Positions 26,594 through 36,772 are shown, counted from the stretch's first letter. The stretch: DNA of 64,000 bases from Photorhabdus laumondii subsp. laumondii (GCF_003343245.1 NZ_CP024901.1:1054001-1118000), one strand, 5' to 3'. The notes: generated by a model not told the origin, from the sequence alone. Numbers and translations are program-made.

Positions 26594-27024
26594 AATGATA
26601 GTCCTTAGTTGTGGTAACAGAACTTTTGTTTATTTTTTTGTATCTTTGAAATGTATATTGCCGATATTACATGTGGTGCTTATTCTTATATTGTTTTCTT
26701 ATAGTGTATTAATCTTTTTTTTCGTTTTATTAGAATTTGGATAATTATATCAACAAGTTTATTGATTAAAATCCTAAGTAACTATTCGGCAAAGTAATTA
26801 ATATTGGTCACTAACTATCCTAGCTGACTTTTTGAATATTACAAGAATTTGATGGCTTATATATGAAAAATAATGAAAATATAAATAGCGATAATAGAGT
26901 CATTTTTTTTAATCGATTGTTAATATGAAAGTTTTATAAATTACTTGATGATGTTTTATTGCTTTTATTATTTGTTATTAAATGTGATAGTTTACCAATG
27001 ATATTTTTATAACTCTCATTAAGA
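26594..27024. other. Intergenic, no gene seen
   Basis: About 430 AT-rich bases upstream of the oxygenase. It must hold the oxygenase promoter; nothing else stands out. Confidence 0.5.
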
Positions 27025-27165
27025 GCCTATCTCAATAGGCGTAATTGTTGCAGGCAGTTTGAACACGGACAGCGCGGAAAAACCGGAGCGTACACGTAGT
27101 ACGTGAGGATTTTGAGCACTGCCCAGGTTCAAAATGGCAAATAAAATAGCCCTATTGAGATAGGC
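27025..27165. repeat. MITE-like element, 141 bp, 15-bp terminal inverted repeats
   Basis: Perfect terminal arms GCCTATCTCAATAGG and CCTATTGAGATAGGC enclose a GC-richer core containing GTACACGTAGTACGTGAGGA. No transposase is encoded. The make-up fits a non-autonomous repeat of Photorhabdus/Xenorhabdus intergenic regions; family name not known to me. Confidence 0.7.
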
Positions 27166-27177
27166 AGTTAATAGGGG

Positions 27178-27202
27178 AAATGGCCCTAAGAGAGGGCCAT
27201 TT
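27178..27202 (-). terminator. mltD terminator
   Basis: Arms AAATGGCCCT and AGGGCCATTT with a 5-base loop, about 40 bases after the mltD stop. On the minus strand the stem is followed by TCCCC rather than a clean T-run, although ATTT closes the stem itself. Confidence 0.6.
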
Positions 27203-27241
27203 ATTATATTTATTTAACAACAAATAGTTGCAGGAAAAGTT

Positions 27242-28603
27242 TTATGCTTCATCATAATATTCATTGATATAAAGCGTTAGTTCAATTCCTGGCTTGATAT
27301 CTGTTGTTTTTATACCATCGTTCCAGTTCATTAAATCCTTAATATTGATGCCATGACGTTTAGCTATACTGGCAATTGAATCACCTTGGCGTACACGGTA
27401 AATAATAGCATTGTCATTATTTACCCTTAATAATTGTCCGATTTTTAACAATCTGGCGGTTTTCAGATTATTCAAGCGCTGTAATTCACGGGTGGAAATA
27501 TTAAACCGCTTGGCAATAGCGGATAATGTATCACCTGAACGAACTTTATATTGGCTTTGTTTACTCAGTCGGTGGTTGTTTTTAGCAACTTCTTGGCGAA
27601 TATTGCTCAAAACTGTTTTATTTGCCAGCGAGTTTTTAAACTGATTAACTTTTGCCTTTGGCAGCATGATGTAATGCGGGCCGTTAGGTGATGTCACTCC
27701 TCGCTTATACCCAGGGTTGTAGGCTTTAATCGATGTCAGGGACATGCCAGCCAGTTCTGCGGCTTGAGACAGCGTGATTTGTTGACCAACATCAATTTGA
27801 GCAAGTGCCCGCTGGTTATTGGATTTTGGCAGCGTAATGCCATATTTATCGCTATTACGGATGACATCACTGAGCGCCAGAACTTTAGGCACATAGAGCG
27901 CAGTCTCCCGTGGTAGTGATAATGACCAGAAATCCGTTGGCTTACCTTTTATCTGGTTTTCTTTTATTGCGCGCATAACACGGCCTTCGCCGCTGTTATA
28001 AGCAGCAATAGCCAATAACCAGTCACCATTGAACATTTTATTCAGGCGTTGTAACAGATTCAGGGCGGCAGTGGTTGATGCGGCAACATCCCGACGTGCG
28101 TCGTACCATTTATCTTGAGTAAGACCGTAATTGCGACCCGTATCCGGGATAATCTGCCACAGACCAGCGGCCTTAGCATGTGAGGTAGCATGCGGGTTAA
28201 AAGCACTCTCCACTATGGGTACCAGTACCAGTTCCATCGGCATATCGCGTTGCTTTATCTGCCTGACTATCCAGTACATATACGGTTCAGCCCGTAAAGT
28301 TACATCGTGGAGATAGCTCTTGTTTTTCAGGTAATAATTTCGTTGTTCACGTACCCTGTAGTTATCAGGGATTTTCATCTTCAACTCATCACGGATATAT
28401 CCCCACAGCTCATGCTGAGCGCCAGAATCACCCTCTCCCCAGTAAGCAGCAAGCTGATTGGTATTATCAGTTGCTATCTTGCCGGTCTTTAGACTCGTTG
28501 AAGACGAATTCTGTGCCCGTTGTCCGGCTGTCGTCGACCAATCAGGCCCTGATTGACAGCCAACCAGCAAGACAGATGCGAACAGAATCGCTTTTGTCTT
28601 CAT
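27242..28603 (-). CDS. mltD: Membrane-bound lytic murein transglycosylase D
   Basis: A 453-residue outer-membrane lipoprotein that cuts peptidoglycan glycan strands to form 1,6-anhydro ends. Visible: a lipoprotein signal (MKTKAILFASVLLVGCQSG, lipobox LVGC), an SLT domain with the catalytic glutamate in LVLVPIVESAFNPHATSHAK and the AYNSGEGRV motif, and C-terminal LysM repeats (YKVRSGDTLSAIAKRFNIS; YRVRQGDSIASIAKRHGIN). Length matches E. coli MltD (452). The mltD-gloB order is as in E. coli. Confidence 0.96.
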   Translation of the reverse strand: MKTKAILFASVLLVGCQSGPDWSTTAGQRAQNSSSTSLKTGKIATDNTNQLAAYWGEGDSGAQHELWGYIRDELKMKIPDNYRVREQRNYYLKNKSYLHDVTLRAEPYMYWIVRQIKQRDMPMELVLVPIVESAFNPHATSHAKAAGLWQIIPDTGRNYGLTQDKWYDARRDVAASTTAALNLLQRLNKMFNGDWLLAIAAYNSGEGRVMRAIKENQIKGKPTDFWSLSLPRETALYVPKVLALSDVIRNSDKYGITLPKSNNQRALAQIDVGQQITLSQAAELAGMSLTSIKAYNPGYKRGVTSPNGPHYIMLPKAKVNQFKNSLANKTVLSNIRQEVAKNNHRLSKQSQYKVRSGDTLSAIAKRFNISTRELQRLNNLKTARLLKIGQLLRVNNDNAIIYRVRQGDSIASIAKRHGINIKDLMNWNDGIKTTDIKPGIELTLYINEYYDEA

Positions 28604-28674
28604 AATTAATTTTTATGGTTGCTTAAAAGACGACCAATAATACTTATCTTGGTTTGATATAGCAACTCTCTCAA

Positions 28675-29427
28675 TCAAAATTGATCTTTTTGTCTTCTTA
28701 GTTGGTGGAAAACGGCGGAAAGCGGTTGAGAGTTGGGTGTAATGCCAATATTTCTTTGTAAATCAATATCATCACATTTTAAGAAAATATTGATTTTTTT
28801 CTCAGTTTGTAATGTGGTTGGTATTGTTGGTTGATTATTTTCCCTCATTCTGATTACTTTTTGCTGGTATTCGCTGATAGTCTGATTAGGTAAAACAGCA
28901 TGAGCAAACTTCATATTAGAAATAGTATATTCATGGGCACAACAGATGAGTGTGTCATCAGGCAGCTCAGCTATTTTTCCGATAGATGTATACATTTGCT
29001 CAGCGGTGCCTTCAAAGAGACGTCCACAGCCACCAGAGAACAAGGTATCCCCACAAAAGAGATAAGGCGCTTGATAAAAAGCAATGTGCCCTAGAGTGTG
29101 GCCTGGAACATCGATGATCTGGAAAGAAAAATGACCAAAATTGATGCTATCACCGCCACATACTATGATGGTGGCACCTTTGCTCTGGGTTTCTGCTGGG
29201 CCGTATACTAGTAGCTCAGGGAATCGATCAATAATTCCAGGGACGCCACCAACATGATCGTGATGATGATGGGTAAGTAAAATTGCATCGGGTATCCAGC
29301 CACGAGATTCCAAGGTATCAAGAACAGGTTGTGATTCTGCCGGATCAACGATGACAACATGTCTATTTTCGTCACAAAGTAACCAAATGTAATTATCCGA
29401 AAGGGCAGGAATGCTGATAAGCTCCAT
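28675..29427 (-). CDS. gloB: Hydroxyacylglutathione hydrolase (glyoxalase II)
   Basis: A 250-residue metallo-beta-lactamase-fold enzyme that hydrolyses S-lactoylglutathione to lactate and glutathione, the second step of methylglyoxal detoxification. The binuclear metal motif [10 protein letters not shown] is present near residue 53, with [28 protein letters not shown] and CAHEYTISN following in the family order. Divergent from the methyltransferase gene, with a 44-base gap, as in E. coli. Confidence 0.96.
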   Translation of the reverse strand: MELISIPALSDNYIWLLCDENRHVVIVDPAESQPVLDTLESRGWIPDAILLTHHHHDHVGGVPGIIDRFPELLVYGPAETQSKGATIIVCGGDSINFGHFSFQIIDVPGHTLGHIAFYQAPYLFCGDTLFSGGCGRLFEGTAEQMYTSIGKIAELPDDTLICCAHEYTISNMKFAHAVLPNQTISEYQQKVIRMRENNQPTIPTTLQTEKKINIFLKCDDIDLQRNIGITPNSQPLSAVFHQLRRQKDQF

Positions 29428-29471
29428 TGTATACCTCTTATTTTAATAGCGGGTTATAAGGAAAAGAAGCC

Positions 29472-30185
29472 ATGAAATCTGCACATACAATACAGAATAT
29501 AAATCCCCCGGCTTCTTGGGCTGATTTACCTTGGGGGGAGTATTACCGTGCCGCTTTGGAGCGCCAATTACAACCCTGGTGGCCAAAAATATTTGGTTTC
29601 CATCTGCTGAAAGTCGGTAATTTGAGTGCTGAAATTGACAGTAATGGCTGTCCGATTTTTAATCAGATTAATGTCGGTAGGGAAGGCAAGAATATGCAGG
29701 TGATTAGCGATCCTTACCATCTGCCGTTTGAAGAAAAGTCCGTTGATGCTTGCTTACTGAGTCATATGTTGGCTTACAGCGCTGATCCCCATCGTCTTTT
29801 ACGGGAAGTTGACCGGGTGATGATTGATGATGGCTGGCTCATTATCAGTGGTTTTAATTCATTGAGTCTGCTTGGTTTGGGGAAATTAGTACCGGGATTA
29901 TGGCGTCATCAACCCTATTGCAGCCGGATGTTTTCCATGATGCGCCAACTTGATTGGTTGAGCTTGCTTAATTATGAAGTGGTGTATCGTGACAGCTTTC
30001 AAGTATTGCCCTGGCGAAATGAAACAGGTTTTTCTAATCGGCACTTGTCTGTATTAGGCTGTGTCAGTCTGATTATTGCTCGCAAGCGCACACTGCCATT
30101 AACACTAAACCAGAGAAAAGTGACGCGATTAAAACCTAAATTGGGCAATGCCGTTGGCGTAACAAAATGTTACCGGAAGCGGTAA
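29472..30185 (+). CDS. yafS: SAM-dependent methyltransferase, YafS-like
   Basis: A 237-residue class I methyltransferase of the type between gloB and rnhA in E. coli. The SAM fold is suggested by PFEEKSVDACLLSHMLAYS (acidic loop and helix) and LREVDRVMIDDGWLIISGFN, like the UbiE/Methyltransf_11 profile. The substrate is not established. The stop meets the rnhA stop end to end, so the two are convergent without a gap. Confidence 0.88.
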   Translation: MKSAHTIQNINPPASWADLPWGEYYRAALERQLQPWWPKIFGFHLLKVGNLSAEIDSNGCPIFNQINVGREGKNMQVISDPYHLPFEEKSVDACLLSHMLAYSADPHRLLREVDRVMIDDGWLIISGFNSLSLLGLGKLVPGLWRHQPYCSRMFSMMRQLDWLSLLNYEVVYRDSFQVLPWRNETGFSNRHLSVLGCVSLIIARKRTLPLTLNQRKVTRLKPKLGNAVGVTKCYRKR

Positions 30186-30656
30186 TTAATCTCTATTTTC
30201 GAGATATCCCGTGTCGGTTTCTGTTGGTGAGTTTGCTGCGGCGCGGGCCAGTTCATCACAACGCTCATTTTCATCATGTCCGGCGTGGCCTTTGACCCAT
30301 TGCCAATCAATGTTATGGCGGCTAATGGCTTGATCAAGACGCTGCCATAAATCGACATTGCTGACAGGAGATTTATCTGCTTTACGCCAGCCACGTTTTT
30401 TCCAGTTATGGATCCATTGTGTAATGCCTTGACGCACATACTGGCTGTCGGTGGTTAAGACAATTTTGCAAGGGCGAGTCAGTGTTTCCAGACCAATAAT
30501 TGCTGCCATCAGCTCCATTCTGTTGTTGGTTGTATGATAAAAACCTTCGCTAAGGGTTTTTTCGTGTTGTTGATAACGTAATAACACACCGTAGCCCCCA
30601 GGCCCCGGATTGCCGAGACAAGATCCGTCGGTGAAAATTTCTACCTGCTTGCCCAT
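30186..30656 (-). CDS. rnhA: Ribonuclease HI
   Basis: Degrades RNA in RNA-DNA hybrids. The metal-binding acids appear in order: D in [19 protein letters not shown] in [11 protein letters not shown] in [10 protein letters not shown], and the late [10 protein letters not shown] region as [14 protein letters not shown]. The ATG giving 156 residues is chosen, starting MGKQVEIF as in E. coli (155), with GAAGAG upstream; an eight-codon longer TTG start lacks a ribosome site. Divergent from dnaQ, so the two promoters overlap. Confidence 0.95.
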   Translation of the reverse strand: MGKQVEIFTDGSCLGNPGPGGYGVLLRYQQHEKTLSEGFYHTTNNRMELMAAIIGLETLTRPCKIVLTTDSQYVRQGITQWIHNWKKRGWRKADKSPVSNVDLWQRLDQAISRHNIDWQWVKGHAGHDENERCDELARAAANSPTETDTGYLENRD

Positions 30657-30713
30657 ATCTGGTAGACTCTTCTTATTCAATTCAAAACCCTAAGTTTGAC
30701 ATAAAAAGATATT

Positions 30714-31460
30714 ATGAGCACGGCAATTACACGACAAGTTGTTCTTGATACCGAAACTACCGGTATGAATAAATTAGGTGTTCACTATGAAGGGCACAAA
30801 ATTATTGAAATTGGGGCCGTGGAGGTTATTAACCGTCGTTTAACCGGTCGCCATTTTCATGTCTATATTCAGCCGGATAGATTGGTCGACCCTGAAGCAT
30901 TTGAAGTGCATGGGATCAGCGATGAATTTTTGCAAGATAAGCCGCTGTTTGCTGACATTGCAGATGAGTTTATTGAATTTATTCGCGGCGCTGAATTGAT
31001 TATCCATAACGCTCCCTTCGATATCGGCTTTATCGATTATGAGTTTGGCAAACTGAATCGTGATATTCCGCCAACTGCGGATTTCTGCAAGATTACTGAT
31101 AGCTTACAACTTGCAAGAGGGCTATTTCCGGGGAAAAGGAATAACCTTGATGCGTTATGTGATCGTTATGATATAGACAATTCTAAACGAACCTTACATG
31201 GGGCGTTACTCGATGCTGAGATATTGTCTGATGTCTATTTGATAATGACCGGCGGGCAGACTTCTCTTGCCTTTTCAATGGAAGGAGAGATTGCTAGCGG
31301 TGCGAATGTTTCTGAAATACAGCGTATTACCCGGCCTCAAATGGCATTAAAAGTTATTTATGCAACGGATGAAGAGCTCGCTGCACATGAATCCAGGTTG
31401 GATTTAGTGGAGAAGAAAGGCGGGAGCTGTTTATGGCGTATGAATCTTGGACAAAGCTAA
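30714..31460 (+). CDS. dnaQ: DNA polymerase III epsilon subunit (proofreading exonuclease)
   Basis: A 248-residue DEDDh 3'-5' exonuclease. Exo I is VLDTETTGMNK, Exo II is IIHNAPFDIGFIDYE, and Exo III is TLHGALLDAEILSDVYL with the catalytic histidine. The C-terminal tail after residue 190 includes QRITRPQMALKVIYA, which resembles the alpha-subunit contact region. Same neighbours as E. coli: rnhA upstream, tRNA-Asp downstream. Confidence 0.96.
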   Translation: MSTAITRQVVLDTETTGMNKLGVHYEGHKIIEIGAVEVINRRLTGRHFHVYIQPDRLVDPEAFEVHGISDEFLQDKPLFADIADEFIEFIRGAELIIHNAPFDIGFIDYEFGKLNRDIPPTADFCKITDSLQLARGLFPGKRNNLDALCDRYDIDNSKRTLHGALLDAEILSDVYLIMTGGQTSLAFSMEGEIASGANVSEIQRITRPQMALKVIYATDEELAAHESRLDLVEKKGGSCLWRMNLGQS

Positions 31461-31531
31461 TATAAAATTGCCGATAAATCACCTTTTTGGGTGAAAAGTT
31501 GATCAGGTGCGCCACTTTGTTATAAAAAATA

Positions 31532-31560
31532 TTGACGGAGTGATCTTGGATTCGTAATAT
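31532..31560 (+). promoter_or_regulatory. Sigma-70 promoter for tRNA-Asp
   Basis: TTGACG and TAATAT are separated by exactly 17 bases and lie about 30 bases before the mature tRNA, leaving a short leader. Confidence 0.75.
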
Positions 31561-31589
31561 TCACCTCGTTCTCAACCAGAACGCTGCGC

Positions 31590-31666
31590 GGTGCGGTAGT
31601 TCAGTCGGTTAGAATACCGGCCTGTCACGCCGGGGGTCGCGGGTTCGAGTCCCGTCCGCACCGCCA
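31590..31666 (+). tRNA. aspV: tRNA-Asp (GTC)
   Basis: A 77-nt cloverleaf: acceptor GGTGCGG pairs with CCGCACC, D-loop AGTCGGTTAGA, anticodon GTC at 31624-31626 in CCTGTCACG, T-arm GGGTTCGAGTCCC, discriminator G and encoded CCA. Position after dnaQ matches aspV of E. coli. Confidence 0.97.
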
Positions 31667-31676
31667 AAGATTCCGA

Positions 31677-31705
31677 AGCCCTGGGTAGTTGCCCGGGGCT
31701 TTTTC
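31677..31705 (+). terminator. tRNA-Asp intrinsic terminator
   Basis: AGCCCTGGG and CCCGGGGCT arms, then TTTTTC. Starts 11 bases after the tRNA. Confidence 0.85.
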
Positions 31706-31714
31706 ATTTGTACT

Positions 31715-31841
31715 TATACCCGTCATCTTTCAAGTTGTCTCTTTGTTGGCTGCACTCACTCACCCCGGTCACATCGTTATCTATGCTCCCGGGGATTCGC
31801 TCCCTTGCCGTCGCGATGCATCTTGAAATCCATAGGGTATA
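31715..31841. repeat. ERIC element, 127 bp
   Basis: Full copy starting TATACCCGTCATC, ending CATAGGGTATA, 10 bases after the tRNA terminator. Confidence 0.9.
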
Positions 31842-31906
31842 TATCATTCAATAATCTCTCGATAATAGACAATGGTGAAATTGCATTGAAGTAAGGCATA
31901 GAGACG

Positions 31907-32173
31907 CTACCAGCTTTCTATAGTGCTTGTTTCTGCAATTCTTATTAGGAATTTATTTTCTTTGCCAGGCTTATAGCGTGATGGCCAAATATCCGATGGA
32001 TGTAAACCCAATTCAGTAGCGATTAATGCCTCTCCCTTTGGCCACGGGCGATGTAATGCATTACTCAATGTCGAGGATGCTAATCCGGCTTTGCGGGAAA
32101 CGGCTGAAAGATTTGTTCCTTGTTTTCTTAGTGCTGCAATAATATCTGCCGGATGCCAGTCTTGAATATCCAT
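31907..32173 (-). CDS. Ner/SfsB (Nlp)-like DNA-binding protein, copy 2
   Basis: An 88-residue paralogue of the protein at 3781-3993, with the same DWHPADIIAALRKQGTNLSA start, SSTLSNALHRPWPKGEAL recognition region and IWPSRY. It has an extra 18-residue tail (KENKFLIRIAETSTIESW), closer in length to E. coli SfsB (92). It also sits beside a PAS4-LuxR gene and ERIC elements. Confidence 0.88.
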   Translation of the reverse strand: MDIQDWHPADIIAALRKQGTNLSAVSRKAGLASSTLSNALHRPWPKGEALIATELGLHPSDIWPSRYKPGKENKFLIRIAETSTIESW

Positions 32174-32590
32174 AAATAATCCCCAAATTTTAATTGTGAG
32201 AAAAACATTGATAATAGATAAATTATCAATGTCTTGCTGTTTGGTAGTGATTAGGTGCAGATTATCAATGAATATTAATTGAATTGGCTATCGGAGAGAA
32301 TACTGAATAATGGCATCGATTGTTTTATGGGAAAATATAACCTATATATTGAAGGTGTTTTTTTTGAATGTAAAGAGTATTATTATTTTATTTGAAAAAT
32401 ATTTTTAATTTAATAACTTAAATAAATAATAATTTCTCATGAATACTTTTACGCCGTTTTTTATATAATTTATTAACGGTTTTATATTCACATAATAAAT
32501 GCAGTGAAATTTCTTATTTTTTTAAACCACGACCCAGAAATTCTATTCCATATATCATTGAGTTGAGTCGTGGTAGAATCAAGTTCCTTA
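32174..32590. other. Intergenic, no gene seen
   Basis: About 415 AT-rich bases between the Ner-like gene and the next ERIC element. It presumably holds the Ner-like promoter. Confidence 0.5.
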
Positions 32591-32717
32591 TATACCCGTC
32601 ATCTTTCAAGTTGCCTCTTTGTTGGCTGCACTCGCTCACCCCGGTCACATAGTTATCTATGCTCCCGGGGATTCACTCCCTTGCCGTCGCGATGCATCTT
32701 GAAATCCATAGGGTATA
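32591..32717. repeat. ERIC element, 127 bp
   Basis: Full copy ending 28 bases beyond the LuxR gene's stop. Confidence 0.9.
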
Positions 32718-32745
32718 TATCCTATAGATTTGAGTTAATAGAAAT

Positions 32746-33435
32746 TTACAACTCTTGGCTACCAATAGTGACGAATCTTTCTGGAATATATAGATCAAAC
32801 TTATTTGCTTTGCAGAAATCTTTTAATTTTATATGCAGTGGTAGATTAAATTTTTGATAAATTGACTGAATATGATTAACGGCATCTTCTGTGCTTATCA
32901 TTAATTCTTTGCTGATACTCTCTTCATCCGGTGAGCGAAGGGCTAGAAAAAGAACTTCCCATTCAGTTTGGGTGAGTATGTCGTTAGGCGGTGTAAATTC
33001 CAAAGCCGCTGGAGGTGATTTTTCATGATAGTAAGCAGTCGAAAAGTTTTGCGCTTTGGACATGTGAAACGTGATACCGATGCAGTTCCCATTTTCATCG
33101 CAAAGTGGGTATTTACTACAGCGATAGGTTTGCTTGACTTTATTTCCTCCAAAAAGGTGCGTCTCAAGTGAAGTGACTGTTTTCATGGTTTGCATCACTT
33201 TTTGATCCTGACGACAATATTCTTCTGTATATTCTGCAATAGGTGAAGGTAATTCGTCCGTTGAAAGTCCTGAAATATCGAAATCTTCAGGCAAATTGAG
33301 CAGTTGGTAAAAAGCAGGATTTGCGTATATAAATTTTGATTGGCGATCTTTAGCGCCCCACGGCTCATTACTTTTTTCCCACATGTAAATTAATTGCGGG
33401 GTGATATTATTTGGTCTTTTTCTGATGTTTGACAT
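32746..33435 (-). CDS. PAS4-LuxR solo regulator, distant ninth copy
   Basis: A 229-residue regulator with the same layout as the array genes but clearly diverged. The PAS4-like sensor includes MWEKSNEPWGAKDRQSKFIY and NLPEDFDISGLSTDELPSP; the helix-turn-helix region is ILTQTEWEVLFLALRSPDEE, then ISKELMISTEDAVNHIQSIY. The recognition helix is unlike the array's TYRTVQSRLQ, so it should bind another operator. The start MSNIRKRPNN has CAGGGT upstream; the longer open frame runs into ERIC sequence. Flanked by ERIC elements on both sides. Confidence 0.85.
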   Translation of the reverse strand: MSNIRKRPNNITPQLIYMWEKSNEPWGAKDRQSKFIYANPAFYQLLNLPEDFDISGLSTDELPSPIAEYTEEYCRQDQKVMQTMKTVTSLETHLFGGNKVKQTYRCSKYPLCDENGNCIGITFHMSKAQNFSTAYYHEKSPPAALEFTPPNDILTQTEWEVLFLALRSPDEESISKELMISTEDAVNHIQSIYQKFNLPLHIKLKDFCKANKFDLYIPERFVTIGSQEL

Positions 33436-33470
33436 GAAAGTACCCTGACTGTTAATTAAGTAATTGTCTG

Positions 33471-33597
33471 TATACCCGTCATCTTTCAAGTTGCTTCTTT
33501 GTTGGCTGCACTCCCTCACCCCGGTCACATCGTTATCTATGCTCCCGGGGATTCGCTCCCTTGCCGCCGCGATGCATCTTGAAATCCATTGGGTATA
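33471..33597. repeat. ERIC element, 127 bp
   Basis: Full copy starting 36 bases upstream of the LuxR start, so likely within its promoter region. Confidence 0.9.
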
Positions 33598-34142
33598 TGT
33601 CTATTTTATGTGTTCTATTTAAAATAACCTGATTATATAATGGATTGCAATAATTAATTCGCCAAAAAAATAATATTTTTTTATTTTATCTATATCTGTT
33701 AATTAAATTACTTATTATTTTAGGTAAAAATATCATCATATTATAAAATATAACCATAAGTATTATTTTATTTTAAATTGTTTATTTGTTTGTTGATATT
33801 AAGAGAGTATTGTCCTATTGATTGGGAACAATATAAACAATCAATTTAGTTGCTGAAAATTGCCATAAATTAAGAATGTGTTGCCTCTTAATTGGTTATT
33901 TTATCTCTTGATTTGCAACTAATAGCTGTGTTTAATTAATTTCCCCCCTTTGTATGCACAGTGAGTTTGTTTATTACGTTGATGATGCTGAAATTCATTG
34001 TAGAACAGTAAGGCAAATCAAAGAATTGCCGTTCAGATGAAATTAAGATAGTTTCCTGATATTTGGCTTTAAAGATTGCGGTTTGCACGCTGTGCTGAGA
34101 AAATTATTCCCCTAAACGTTTTTATCCCACTTGGAGTAGAAA
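33598..34142. other. Upstream region of tktA, no gene seen
   Basis: About 545 AT-rich bases upstream of tktA. No coding frame stands out; the tktA promoter and a leader are expected here. Promoter boxes not assigned. Confidence 0.5.
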
Positions 34143-36137
34143 ATGACCACTCGTAAAACCCTTGCTAATGCTATTCGCTTCCTGAGCATGGATGCTGTGC
34201 AGAAAGCAAAATCAGGGCACCCTGGTGCACCTATGGGAATGGCGGATATCGCTGAAGTTTTATGGCGTGATTATTTGAATCATAACCCAACTGATCCACA
34301 TTGGGTCGATCGTGATCGTTTTGTATTGTCTAACGGTCATGGTTCTATGCTGATTTATAGTCTGTTGCATCTCACCGGTTATGATGTTTCAGTCGATGAT
34401 CTGAAAAATTTCCGTCAGTTACACTCTAAAACCCCAGGCCATCCTGAGTATGGCTATACTCCAGGCGTAGAAACTACGACAGGTCCTTTAGGGCAGGGGA
34501 TTGCCAACGCAGTCGGTTTTGCGATTGCTGAACGCACTCTGGCCGCGCAATTTAACCGTCCTGGTCATGAGATCGTTGACCATAATACTTATGTCTTTAT
34601 GGGTGATGGCTGCATGATGGAGGGCATTTCTCATGAAGTTTGCTCTCTGGCGGGAACGTTAAAGTTAGGCAAGTTGGTTGCTTTCTATGATGACAATGGC
34701 ATTTCCATTGATGGTCATGTTGAAGGCTGGTTTACGGATGATACGGCAAGCCGTTTTGAGGCGTATGGCTGGCATGTGATTCGCGGTGTTGATGGTCATA
34801 ATGCAGATTCAGTTAAAGCTGCTATCGAAGAAGCACGTAAAGTGACGGATAAACCTTCTCTGTTAATGTGCAAAACGATTATCGGTTTTGGTGCGCCAAC
34901 CAAAGCGGGTACCCATGATTCTCATGGCGCGCCATTGGGTGATGCGGAAATTGCTGCGACTCGTGAAGCACTCGGTTGGAATTATCCGGCATTTGAAATT
35001 CCAGCGGAAATCTATTCTGAGTGGGATGCCAAAGAAGCTGGCAATGTGAAACAAGCCGCTTGGAATGAAAAATTCGCTGCCTATGAAAAGGCGTATCCTG
35101 AATTAGCGGCTGAATTTAAACGTCGTACCAGTGGTGAGTTACCGGCAAACTGGGAAGTTGAATCAAAAGCATTTATCGAACAGTTGCAAAAAAATCCAGC
35201 CAATATTGCCAGTCGTAAAGCATCTCAGAATGCCTTGGAAGCTTTTGGTAAGGTGTTGCCTGAATTTATGGGGGGATCTGCTGATTTGGCACCAAGTAAC
35301 CTCACGATGTGGTCAGGTTCTAATCCGTTGAACGAAGATCAGGCAGGTAATTATATCCATTATGGTGTTCGTGAATTTGGCATGTCAGCCATTATGAATG
35401 GTATCGCTCTGCATGGTGGTTTTGTGCCTTATGGTGCAACCTTCCTGATGTTCGTTGAATATGCCCGTAACGCCGTGCGTATGGCGGCATTGATGAAAAT
35501 TCGCAGCATCTTTGTTTATACCCATGACTCAATTGGTTTGGGTGAAGATGGTCCGACTCACCAGCCAGTAGAACAGCTCGCCAGTTTGCGTGTGACGCCA
35601 AATTTGAGCACATGGCGTCCATGTGACCAGGTTGAATCTGCGGTGGCGTGGAAATACGCTATCGATCGTAAAGCAGGTCCATCAGCACTTATTTTCTCTC
35701 GTCAGAATCTGGCACAGCAAGAACGTACTGCTGAGCAGTTGGCTAATATCGAGAAAGGGGCTTACATCCTGAAAGATTGTCAGGGGCAACCAGAACTGAT
35801 TTTGATCGCAACGGGTTCAGAAATTGAATTGGCGGTGAGTGCTTACCACCAATTGACTGAGGAAGGTCGTCAGGTGCGCGTAGTCTCAATGCCGTCTACT
35901 GATGCTTTTGATAAGCAAGATGCTGCATACCGAGAAGCGGTTCTGCCTGCTGCGGTTTCTGCACGTGTTGCAGTCGAAGCGGGTATCGCCGATTACTGGT
36001 TTAAATATGTCGGTATGAATGGCGCTATCGTTGGTATGGATACATTTGGTGAGTCAGCACCTGCTGATCAGTTGTTTAAAACGTTTGGTTTCACTGTAGA
36101 GAATGTGGTCGCTAAGGCTAAAGCTTTGCTGAAATAA
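34143..36137 (+). CDS. tktA: Transketolase
   Basis: A 664-residue thiamine-diphosphate enzyme of the non-oxidative pentose phosphate pathway, transferring two-carbon ketol units. Visible: [18 protein letters not shown] at the start, the thiamine-binding [13 protein letters not shown] then [11 protein letters not shown], the transketolase motif [17 protein letters not shown], and the C-terminal domain ([12 protein letters not shown]). Length matches E. coli TktA (663). A terminator follows. Confidence 0.97.
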   Translation: MTTRKTLANAIRFLSMDAVQKAKSGHPGAPMGMADIAEVLWRDYLNHNPTDPHWVDRDRFVLSNGHGSMLIYSLLHLTGYDVSVDDLKNFRQLHSKTPGHPEYGYTPGVETTTGPLGQGIANAVGFAIAERTLAAQFNRPGHEIVDHNTYVFMGDGCMMEGISHEVCSLAGTLKLGKLVAFYDDNGISIDGHVEGWFTDDTASRFEAYGWHVIRGVDGHNADSVKAAIEEARKVTDKPSLLMCKTIIGFGAPTKAGTHDSHGAPLGDAEIAATREALGWNYPAFEIPAEIYSEWDAKEAGNVKQAAWNEKFAAYEKAYPELAAEFKRRTSGELPANWEVESKAFIEQLQKNPANIASRKASQNALEAFGKVLPEFMGGSADLAPSNLTMWSGSNPLNEDQAGNYIHYGVREFGMSAIMNGIALHGGFVPYGATFLMFVEYARNAVRMAALMKIRSIFVYTHDSIGLGEDGPTHQPVEQLASLRVTPNLSTWRPCDQVESAVAWKYAIDRKAGPSALIFSRQNLAQQERTAEQLANIEKGAYILKDCQGQPELILIATGSEIELAVSAYHQLTEEGRQVRVVSMPSTDAFDKQDAAYREAVLPAAVSARVAVEAGIADYWFKYVGMNGAIVGMDTFGESAPADQLFKTFGFTVENVVAKAKALLK

Positions 36138-36154
36138 TCAGTAAATTCATGAAT

Positions 36155-36195
36155 GAGCGCACCTGAGGTAAACATTGAGCGGGTGCGCTCTTTTT
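36155..36195 (+). terminator. tktA intrinsic terminator
   Basis: GAGCGCACC and GGTGCGCTC arms followed by TTTTT, 18 bases after the stop. Confidence 0.85.
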
Positions 36196-36242
36196 CTGCA
36201 CGATATCGTTATTGACGATGGATTGTGACGATTTTCCTTGGC

Positions 36243-36614
36243 TTATGCCACGCAAATTCCAGGGACGGCTACTTTTTGGAATACGTGAGGCGAACCGACA
36301 ATCCCATCAGGATACTTGGCGAGTTTCTCCTTGAATTCAGGGTCCGTGAACGCGGCGCGGAAACGCTCCAGACTCTCCCAAATGGCGTAGTTCATGAATG
36401 TGCCGCTGCCAGCGATTCCGCGATGTAATTGTGCGGAAATCAGTCCTACCTTAGACCGGAAATATTCTGCATCTTCCTTCCAGGTTTCTATTAGGGTGTC
36501 AGCCATTGAGGGATCAACATGGAATATGTTCACCAGCACGATGGAGCCATCGGTGTTCGAAAATAACTGTTCCCGCAGGGTTACGTGGGTGTCCATTTCT
36601 TCTAGCTTGACCAT
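36243..36614 (-). CDS. ABM-family (antibiotic biosynthesis monooxygenase) protein
   Basis: A 123-residue dimeric alpha/beta-barrel type protein. The pattern IVLVNIFHVDPSMADTLIET then GLISAQLHRGIAGSGTFMNY and WESLERFRAAFTDPEFKEKL matches ABM monooxygenases. Such proteins oxidise aromatic polyketides or degrade haem, or serve redox roles. An AGGAGA ribosome site supports the first ATG. Neighbouring MarR and TetR genes and a set of oxidase fragments suggest a degraded tailoring or detoxification locus. Confidence 0.8.
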   Translation of the reverse strand: MVKLEEMDTHVTLREQLFSNTDGSIVLVNIFHVDPSMADTLIETWKEDAEYFRSKVGLISAQLHRGIAGSGTFMNYAIWESLERFRAAFTDPEFKEKLAKYPDGIVGSPHVFQKVAVPGICVA

Positions 36615-36645
36615 TTCTATCTCCTGAAAATTATGTGTTTATATT

Positions 36646-36772
36646 TATACCCGTCATCTTTCAAGTTGCCTCTTTGTTGGCTGCGCTCGCTCACCCTGGT
36701 CACATAGTTCTCTATGCTCCCGGGGATTCACTCCCTTGCCGTCGCGATGCATCTTGAAATCTATAAGGTATA
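36646..36772. repeat. ERIC element, 127 bp
   Basis: Full copy upstream of the ABM gene, with a slightly changed right end (CTATAAGGTATA). Confidence 0.9.

Noticed and set aside
31590..31960. tRNA-Asp as attachment site of an island
   Set aside because: No integrase gene follows and I could not find a second copy of the tRNA 3' end in the window.
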